Source: Kumtagia sp044326205 (lineage in GTDB: Bacteria; Pseudomonadota; Alphaproteobacteria; Rhizobiales; Rhizobiaceae). Taken from it: a stretch of DNA of 64,000 bases. The DNA is taken from contig NZ_JBIRCY010000006.1 in the NCBI RefSeq assembly GCF_044326205.1, positions 62,001 through 126,000 on the forward strand, written 5' to 3'. How positions within the stretch are numbered: position 1 is the first letter of the stretch; each line of letters opens with the position of its first letter. The translations under genes were made by a program, and so were the position numbers. The notes beneath the pieces were generated by a model. It was not told the origin of the DNA and made no database searches. It saw only the letters and a program-made list of their open reading frames with translations. This document shows, piece by piece, positions 1-8,400 of the stretch.

Positions 1-317
1 GACTTGAGCGCGACGTCAGCCAGAGGATGACGCCAGACCAGCGTGCCCAGCGCCGAGATCGCCATCAGCGTGTAGCACATCATGGCCAGCCAGGCGAACG
101 GCACGTGGATATACATGATCCGCACCGTGATGCCCTGCTGGTAGTCTTCTGGCGCGGTGAAGGAGAGGTAGAGGCCGACCGCCAGGACGATCGCCGAGAC
201 GGCGGCGAACCACGGCAGGAGGCGATCGGCGAGCGCCAGGAAGCGGGTGGGATTGGCGAGGTCCGCCCATCGTCCGGTCCGGGCAATCGTCTGGTTGCGT
301 GTGGGGGTCTCGCTCAT
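1..317 (-). CDS. ccmC: CcmC, cytochrome c maturation / haem handling membrane protein (3' end outside window)
   Basis: Only the N-terminal 105 codons are inside the window; the gene runs off the left edge. CcmC is an inner-membrane protein that loads haem onto the CcmE chaperone in system I cytochrome c maturation. The visible protein starts MSETPTRNQT, has a first membrane segment around residues 34-52, then the family's periplasmic 'DYQQG' stretch and 'IMYIHVPFAW', which lines up with 'IIYLHVPAA' in E. coli CcmC, and a second membrane segment. The ATG at 315-317 is the first in frame. The gene upstream on the same strand is ndvA (88 bases away), not ccmB, which is unusual because ccmA-ccmB-ccmC are normally contiguous. 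Identification is confident; the full length cannot be judged. Confidence 0.88.
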   Translation of the reverse strand, partial: MSETPTRNQTIARTGRWADLANPTRFLALADRLLPWFAAVSAIVLAVGLYLSFTAPEDYQQGITVRIMYIHVPFAWLAMMCYTLMAISALGTLVWRHPLADVALK

Positions 318-405
318 GGGACCTACATAAACCGCGCCGCCCACCGCCGCAACGCGGCGAAAGGTCGAAGCAGTTTCGTCGGAACGAGCCGAACCGGTTG
401 CCGGC

Positions 406-2181
406 TCAGGCGGCCTCGTCCTTCACAGAGATGCGGCTCAGGCGACGGACCTCCTCGTCGTTGAGCAGGCCGCCGGCGCGCAGCAGCGCGGCAAAGCGGC
501 CGTTGGTCGCCGACAGTTCGGCAAAGCCGCCCATCTCGATCACCCGGCCCTTGTCCATGAAGATCACCAGGTCGGCATCGCGGACGGTCGTCAGGCGGTG
601 AGCGATGATGAAGGTCGTGCGGCCCTTGCGCAGCGCATCGATGGCGTCCTTGACGCGGGCTTCGGTCTCGACGTCCAACGCGCTGGTCGCCTCGTCGAGC
701 ACGAGGATCGGCGCGTTCTTGAGGATGGCGCGGGCGATCGCTACGCGCTGGCGCTCGCCACCGGAAAGCTGGCCGCCACGTTCGCCGACACGCGTGTCGT
801 AGCCTTCACTCTTGGCGAGGATGAATTCCTGCGCGGCCGCGGCCTGGGCGGCGGCATGGATCTCGACGTTGTGCGCGCTTTCGCGGCCGATGCGGATATT
901 GTCCTCGATCGAGCGATTGAACAGCCCGGCGTCCTGGAACACCGCGGCGATCGACTGGCGCAGCGAATGCTTGGTTACCGTGCGTATGTCGGTGCCGTCG
1001 ATCAGGATGCGGCCTTCCTTCGGCGTGTGGACGCGCTGCAGCAGATTGATCAGCGTCGTCTTCCCGGCGCCGGTCGGGCCGACGATCGCCACCGTCTGGC
1101 CGGCCTTCACGTCGAACGACACGTCCTCGACGCCTTCACCCGTGTCGGGGAAGCAGAAGCTGACATCCTCGAAGCGCACATGCCCGTCGACATTCGGGAG
1201 TTCGGCAAGCCCCTCCGGTTCAGCGGCGAGGGTTGCTGCCTCCTCGAGGTCATAGAACGCCTCGAGCTTGGCGCGAGCCTCGAAAATCTGGTTGGCGAAG
1301 GCCGAGATCTGGTCGAGGCGGCTGATCAGCAGCGTTGCGAAGCCGGTGAAGGCAACGATGTCGCCGATGCGCAACTGCCCGCTCTGCACCAGGAGCGCGC
1401 CGATCAGAAGCACGACCATCATCGAGATGGTCGAGGCGAGACGGTGCATGGCGCTGGCCAGCGCCCACCAGTCAAGCACGGGGAACTGAGCGTCGAGCAG
1501 GCGGCGGGTATACATGCGCAGCGCCTCGGTCTCCTGCGAGACACGGTTGTAGCTCTGGAGCACCGAGACGTTGCTGACCGTGTCGGTCACATGCGAGACG
1601 ACTTCGTGGAAATGGCCCTCGACGCGAGCCTGCCCGTCCTTGGTCTTGCGCATGACGAGGCGGCCGATGACAAGGTAGAGCGCGCCGAGCATGAGCAACA
1701 CGCCCGACATGCGCAGATCCATCGACATGGCGGTCGGGATGAGCAACAGCAGCGCCACCGCCGTCGAAAGATGGGTGCGCATGAATTCCAGCCACAGGCT
1801 GAACAGCGTCTCGACCGCGCGCAGCAAGGTATGAAGGGCATTGGAGGTGCCGCGCTTCTGATGCCACGACAGCGGCATGGAGATCACGCGCTCGAAGGAT
1901 TCGCACAGCACCGAAACGCGGCGCGCATGCGCAAGCCGGTCCGCGCCACGGGCGACAAGAACGAAGGCGACGATGTTGAAGGCGCCCAGGCCGGCCCACA
2001 GAGCCAGCGAATCGATCAGGTCGTCCTTGTCGGCGATCGCATCGATGATCTGGCCGAACAGCACCGGCTCGGCAATGGTGACGATGCCAAGCCCGACATT
2101 CGCCGCGCAGATCAGAGCGACCTTGTGTCTTTCCGCTGCGAGGTAACGGAGCGCCCGCCAGTAGACTTCAAACAAAGTCAC
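406..2181 (-). CDS. ndvA: NdvA/ChvA, cyclic beta-1,2-glucan ABC exporter (fused membrane and ATPase domains)
   Basis: Inner-membrane ABC exporter that moves cyclic beta-1,2-glucan to the periplasm, where it acts in osmoadaptation and in host interaction of rhizobia. The 591-residue length fits NdvA/ChvA. Residues about 1-310 form the membrane domain. The C-terminal ATPase has Walker A 'GPTGAGKT' near residue 367, the signature 'LSGGERQR' near 473, Walker B 'ILVLDEATS' near 491 and the switch 'AHRLTTV'. The start codon is GTG at 2179-2181, with GAGG seven bases upstream. It lies 220 bases downstream of the glucan synthase ndvB on the same strand, which supports the substrate assignment over a generic lipid exporter. 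Confidence 0.93.
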   Translation of the reverse strand: MTLFEVYWRALRYLAAERHKVALICAANVGLGIVTIAEPVLFGQIIDAIADKDDLIDSLALWAGLGAFNIVAFVLVARGADRLAHARRVSVLCESFERVISMPLSWHQKRGTSNALHTLLRAVETLFSLWLEFMRTHLSTAVALLLLIPTAMSMDLRMSGVLLMLGALYLVIGRLVMRKTKDGQARVEGHFHEVVSHVTDTVSNVSVLQSYNRVSQETEALRMYTRRLLDAQFPVLDWWALASAMHRLASTISMMVVLLIGALLVQSGQLRIGDIVAFTGFATLLISRLDQISAFANQIFEARAKLEAFYDLEEAATLAAEPEGLAELPNVDGHVRFEDVSFCFPDTGEGVEDVSFDVKAGQTVAIVGPTGAGKTTLINLLQRVHTPKEGRILIDGTDIRTVTKHSLRQSIAAVFQDAGLFNRSIEDNIRIGRESAHNVEIHAAAQAAAAQEFILAKSEGYDTRVGERGGQLSGGERQRVAIARAILKNAPILVLDEATSALDVETEARVKDAIDALRKGRTTFIIAHRLTTVRDADLVIFMDKGRVIEMGGFAELSATNGRFAALLRAGGLLNDEEVRRLSRISVKDEAA

Positions 2182-2401
2182 GCGAATACCTCATACCTAA
2201 AACATTGTGCGTTGCAGCAATCCACAAGACGTATCGACTGCGGCCCCGCACTTCAATGCCCTCCTACACACCGGGTTCCCCGGTTTCGAACAAAAGATCG
2301 TAACGGTCTGCAACTTTTCGTGATCAGGTAACGGTTTGAGTTTTAAGGAAAAAAGGCACCGGTGCGGCGAAATCATGGCGAACGGTACCCAATTTGTGAA
2401 C
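2182..2401. other. ndvB-ndvA intergenic region
   Basis: 220 bases with no credible gene. It should hold the end of the ndvB transcript and the ndvA leader. A 10-bp palindrome (2356-2365), read on the minus strand, is followed by six T residues. That could be a weak terminator for ndvB, but the palindrome leaves almost no loop, so I do not call it. The GAGG ribosome binding site of ndvA is at the right-hand end of the ndvA coding region. Confidence 0.5.
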
Positions 2402-5400
2402 TCAGCTTCCCGTGCCTCGAAGCGGTATGACATTCGAGCGGCGGGCGCCTGTCTTGGCGCCGGCTATCCGAAAGCTTCCGTCCTTCAATTTCTTGCCGTT
2501 TACTTCGACTGTCGCCGCTTTCGCACCCTCCTCGCGTGAGACGCGGATACGATAGCTTTCGCCGTCAAGGACAAGGGTTGCGGAATAGCCTTTCCAGTCG
2601 CCGGGAATCGCAGGATTGACAATAACTTCGCTGCCCTTGCGGGTGATGCCGAGGATGCCCTCGACGGCAGCGCGATAGAGCCATCCGGCCGAGCCGGTAT
2701 ACCAGGTCCAGCCGCCACGGCCACCCTTGTCGTCGCTCGAATAGATGTCGGCCGCGACCACATAGGGCTCGACGCGGTAGCGCTCGGCGGCGCTTTCATC
2801 GGCCGCGTGGTTCACCGGATTGAGCATGCGGAAGCAGCGCCACGCATCGTCGGTCCGCCCCATTTTGGCCAGAGCGATGACAAACCAGGTCGAGGCGTGG
2901 GTGTACTGGCCGCCATTTTCGCGAACGCCCGGCGGATAGTTCTTTATGTAGCCGGGTTCCTTCTTCGTCTTCGAGAAGGCGGGGGTGAAGAGCTTGACGA
3001 TGTCGAGTTCCGGATCGACCAGCCGTTCGAAGGCCGACTCCATCGCCTGTGCGGACCGCTTCGGATCGCCACCCGCGAGCACACTCCAGGATTGGGCGAT
3101 CGAATCGATCTGGCATTCGTCGGATTTGTGCGATCCGAGCGGTGAGCCGTCGTCGTAGCTGCCGCGGCGATACCACGCGCCATCCCAGGCGGAATGTTCC
3201 AGCGCTTTCTTCAGCGCCTTTTCGTGGGCCTCCCATTTCGTGGCATGCGCCTCGTCCTTGCGTGCGCGCGCGATCGGCGCGAAGTCGCCGAGCGCCTTCA
3301 GCAGGAACCAGCCCAGCCAGACGCTCTCGCCCTTGCCATGCGCACCGACGCCGTTCATGCCGTCGTTCCAGTCGCCGCCGAGGATCAGCGGCAGGCCGCT
3401 CGGCGCCGACCGGGCGATGGCGAGGTCGAGCGCGCGGGCGCAATGCTCATAGAGCGTCGCCGTTTCGCGGGTCGGTTCCGGGGTGAAGAAGGCGTCATGC
3501 TCCCCTTCCTTAAGGGCAGGCCCCGAAATGAACGGGATCTTCGTGTCGAGGATAGTCCGGTCGCCCGTCACATCGATGAAATGCGCGGTTGCATAGGCCA
3601 GCCAGACGACATCGTCCGAAATCATGGTGCGGACGCCCGCGCCGCTGCGTGGCAGCCACCAATGCTGCACGTCGCCCTCCGTGAACTGACGGGCGGCGGC
3701 ATTCAGGATCTGCTCATGCGCCAGATCCGGGTCATGTAGCATAAACGCCAGCGTGTCCTGAAGCTGGTCGCGGAAGCCAAAGGCGCCGCTCGCCTGGTAG
3801 AAGGCCGAGCGCGCGCGGATGCGGCAGGCAAGGCTCTGGTAGGGAAGCCAGTTGTTGACCATGGCGTCGAGCGCCTTGTCGGGCGTCTCGACCTGCAGAG
3901 TATCCAGGAAGCCGCGCCATGCCGCCTTGTTCTCGGCAAGGCGCTCGTCAAAATCCTTCGCGCGGTGGCGGACGACCAGGGCCGTGGCTTCCTGAGCCGA
4001 GCCGGCATCGCCCATCAGCCACAGCAGCGTCACTTCCGAGCCCGGTGCGATTTCGATGTCGCGGGCCATCGCCGCGCAGGGATCGACGCCCGCCTCGACC
4101 TTGCCCGAGAGCGTCTGTCCCGCCATGGCGGTCACCGGCCATTCGACCGAGCCTTCCGGCCCGAGGAATTCGCCACGGTCCGTCGTCAGTGAGTCCGCCT
4201 TGTCGTCGGACGCCAGAAAGGCAACGCGATCAGAGAAATCCAGGCTATACGGGTTGCGGGCGAGCAGCGCGCCGGTCTCGGCATCGAGCGACGGCACGAT
4301 GTTCGGCGCCGAGAGCGCCCGGTTGTTGCCAAGCACCCATTCGGCATAGGCATAGACCGTGAATCTTGCCGCCAGCGAACCGGTGTTTCGCAGCTTGAGC
4401 CGGGCGAGTTTCACCGAATCCTTCGGATCGACGATCTGCGTCAGTTCGAGCGACACCGTTCCACGCGTGGCGAGGAAGGTGCTGACGCCCTGCCCGTGGC
4501 GAGCCTCGTAGGTAACCGCCGGATCGCGCGCGACGGCAGCGAAAGGCGAATAAAGTTTACGGCTGGCGTGGTCGTAGACGTAGAACGCCTCGCCCGGGCG
4601 GTTCGACACCGGATCGTTGGACCATGGCGTCAACTGGAAGTCGCGGCTGTTGCGGCTCCAGGTGAAGGACGCGCCTTCGGCAGAGGTGTGGAAGCCGAAG
4701 GATGCATTGGCGATGACGTTGATCCACGGCTGCGGCGTCGAGCGCGTGCCGGCCAGCCGCACGACATAGTTGCGTCCGCCGTCGGCGAAGCCGCCAAAGC
4801 CGTTCCACAGTTCCAGTCCCGATCCGTCTGCGGCGATGTTGCGCCGTTCGGCGAGCCGCGCGACCGGGCGGATATCCGCCACCGCTGTAGCCGGCGTCGC
4901 CGTAGCCGCCCCACTCGTATCGGCCACGACCCGCAGCGCGTCGCGTGCGGCGAGCGCCTCCGCCTCGGCGCGCTCGACCTGGTCGAAGACGGTGCCGTTG
5001 CGGGTGTGCAGCACGATGCGTGCCACCGCCAGCAGCGTCCGATAGGAGTCCTCGTCCATGAGGTCGCGCCTGACGGCAAAGATGTGCTGGCGGGGACCAA
5101 GTTCGCTGCCGCGTGCCCGGCTGTTCTCGCAGAGCGATTCGATCGCCTGCTGCAAATCCTGCACGTAGGACGCCGCCTGCTCGTTGAGGATCACCAGATC
5201 GGCGACCAGCCCCCTCGCCCGCATGTATTCCTGATAGCGAAGCGCCTGCGCGACGATCTCGAGGTCGGCGACATCGCCGATGCGCACCGTGAAGATCGGA
5301 AAATCGCCGGAGATCGCCATCGGCCACAGCGCCGACTGCTTGCCGAGGCCTGACGCAATCGTCTCTGGCGCAGTGCGCATAAAGGGGTCGGGATAGATCA

Positions 5401-8400
5401 GGTAGCGTGCCAGCCGCTGGACGTTGGCAGCATCGGCGAGGCTGAGGCCCATGTGGCGGGTCTGCACCTGCGAACGCGTCCACGACAGCATGGCCTGGCG
5501 CGCAAAGCTTTCGGGATGGTCGAGCAGGGCGACAACCGCGTCGATCTCGCCGCGGTTGGCGCCGACCACCGTCCAGAAGGTCAGTTGCACCTTCTTGTTA
5601 GCCGGAACGCGTACGCGCCTTCGCAGCGCCATCACCGGATCGAGCACGAAGCCTGCGCTTCCGCCGAGCGTCGCGCCATCGTCGAAGGCAGCAGGATCGG
5701 CGATGCTGCGCCCGCGGCCGATGAAGGCGCGCCGGTCGGTCTCGGCCTCGGTCTCGCGGGCGATGCCGAAGGCATCGGTGACGAAATGCGCGGCCTCGAT
5801 TTCGGGGTCGTCGGGCGCTCGCTTGCCACGCCGCGCGAAGATTGCGTTGCCGCCGCGCCCGATCTCGGTCTCGACGAACATTTTCGAGAACAGCGGGTGC
5901 GCCACGTCGTTGGCGTCCGGCCCCAGCACGAACTCGGCGAAGGACGTCACCTCGATATGCCGGTCGACGTCGCCCTCATTGTAGATGCTGACCCTTCTCC
6001 CCTCGCCATTGCCTTCGGAAACGACGATGCACTCGACCTCCGAGCGCAGCGTGCCGACGGTCTTGACGAAGGTCGCCTTATCGTCGGTGAAATGGGCATA
6101 GACCTTCTCGCCCTCGGCGCGGCGCGGCTCGACGGTCGCCGACCACCAGTCGCTGGTTTCCACGTCTCGTAGGAAGATGAAAGTTCCGTCGCGATCCTCC
6201 GACGGATCGCCGCGCCACCGGGTGACGGCAAAATCCTGCCATCGGCTGTAGCCGGCGCCGAGAGCCGTGACCATGACCGAATAGCGGCCATTGGACATGA
6301 CGTTGGTGGCTCGCAGCGCATGTGCCGGGTTGAGGATCATGCGGCTGTCGTTCATGGTCTCGTCCTCCTCGACGCCAACCTCGTCGTCGGCCTCGGTGCG
6401 CACCGTCGCCACCGGGATATGGCGCGGCGCCTTCTCCTGGAGCAGGAGTTCAGCAGCCTCGATGACCGGATCGCTGTGGAAACGGTCGCGCATCCGGCCT
6501 TCGAAGATGGCGTTGGCGACCGCCACGATCGACATGCCCTGATGGTGAGCATAATAATTGTAGACGACAGCGTGGTCGGTGCCTTCGGGCACGCGCTGCG
6601 GCGTGTAGTCCACGGCGTCGTGGAACCCGTAGCGGCCGAGCGCGCCGACCGCCCTCAGCCGTTCGAGGTTGCGCATGGCCTCGTGCGGCATGAACTGTGC
6701 CGCGAGGATCGTCGCATAGGGGGCGATCACCGTGTTCTGGGCGAGACCGCGCTTCAGGCCGAGACCAGGCACGCCGAAATTGGTGTACTGGTAGGTCATC
6801 TCGCGGTCGCGCGCATTGTAGGCGGCTTCCGAGATGCCCCACGGCACGCGTTTCTGGCGGCCATACTGGATCTGGCGGTGGACGATCAGCTTGTTGGTCT
6901 GGTTGAGGATGCCGCCCTGCGGCTCCTTCATCGCCAGCGGTGGCATCAGATATTCGAACATCGAGCCCGACCAGGACAGAAGTGCGCCCTGGAAGCCGAT
7001 CTCGACGATCGGCCTGCCAAGCCGGAACCAGTGGTCGGTCTGGATGTCGCCCTTGGCGATGGCGAACAGACTGGTGAGGCGGGCCTCCGAGGCAAGCAGG
7101 TCGTAACAGGCCTCGTCGAGCTGATGCTGCTCAACGCGGTAACCGATCGACAGCAGCTTGCGATCTTGCCTGAGCAGGAACGAGAAATTCATCTCGAAAG
7201 CGAATTTGCGCGTGCGGTCGCGCAGTTCGATCAGTTTTGCACGTAGCGCCTCGACCGCGCGGTCGTCGCTGTGCGCGTCATGGACATGCGCCTCGCAGGT
7301 CGCCAGCAGCTTCTCGGCCCATTCGGCGAGAACCTCGCTCTTTTCCGAACCCACTTCGGCATGCATGGCGCCGGCGAGCTTGCGGATCTCGCCGGCCAGC
7401 ACCGTCAGGTTGATGGTGCGGATCGAGGCCATCTCGGGCTGGCCCTTGATCGTCTCGACGGCGCGGCGCACGCCTTCTATGCGGTCGCGCAGGCGCTGGC
7501 GCAGCGGCCGCAGTTGCCGGCGATCGTCCGGCAGTTCGTCGAGGCTTTCCTCAAGGATGGTCACCGTATCGAGAAGCCCGTCGAACTCGCCTTGCAGATG
7601 GACCGACGGCGCCTCCGCCCATTCGTTGCAGGCGGCCGCGACCGCGACGAGGTGGCCGGCCAGATTGCCGCTATCGACCGCCGATATATAGAGCGGATAG
7701 AGCGGACGCAGCGTGTTGGTCTCGTACCAGTTGTAGAGGTGGCCCTTGAAGCGCTCCATGCCTTCGATCGTCGCCATCGTCTGGTCGATGCGGGTGACCG
7801 CCTCCGACAGGCTGATCCAGCCGAAGTCGCGCGCCGAGACGGTCGATAGCAGGTAGACGCCGATATTCGTCGGCGAGGTGCGCGGCGCCACCAGCGGCAG
7901 CGGCGTTTCCTGGAAATTGTCGGGCGGCAGGAAATGCTGCTCGGCCGTCACATGCGCCTCGAAATAGGCCCAGGTGCGGCGGGCGACGACCCGCAGCGCC
8001 TTGCGGTCCGATTTCGACACGCGCAATCGGTCCTCGGTCTCGGCCGAGCGGCTGATCAGCCAGGCGAAGGCCGGCGATCCCGCCCAGAAGATGGCGAAGA
8101 AGAAGGCGACAAAGGCCCCTGTCGAGTCGGCCATGACCGGGATCACCAGTCCGACGACAGCGATGATCACTGCGCCGTACATCATGCGATAGTAGGAAGT
8201 CAGCGAGTTGTCGCCGGACTTCTGTGCCTGCGAAGCGGTGCGCCACTCGAGCATGTGCTTGTGGCTGACGAACAGGCGGTAGAGCGTGCGGATGATCGCG
8301 TCGCCCATCATCCAGGCCGAATGCGCCATCAGCACGATCTTCAGCGCCACCATGGCGGTGCCAAAGACGGTATCCTGGAACAGCGCGTTGAAGTGGCCGC

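Noticed and set aside
345..360. CGCCGC-GTT-GCGGCG hairpin (minus strand) after ndvA as a terminator
   Set aside because: No T-tract follows; such hairpins are common by chance at this GC content.
598..2331. A 577-codon plus-strand open frame opposite ndvA
   Set aside because: Antisense shadow of a clear ABC exporter, with no motif.
2356..2365. Palindrome GCACCGGTGC with T-run as an ndvB terminator
   Set aside because: Almost no loop is left if the full stem pairs; only three stable pairs remain, so too weak to call.
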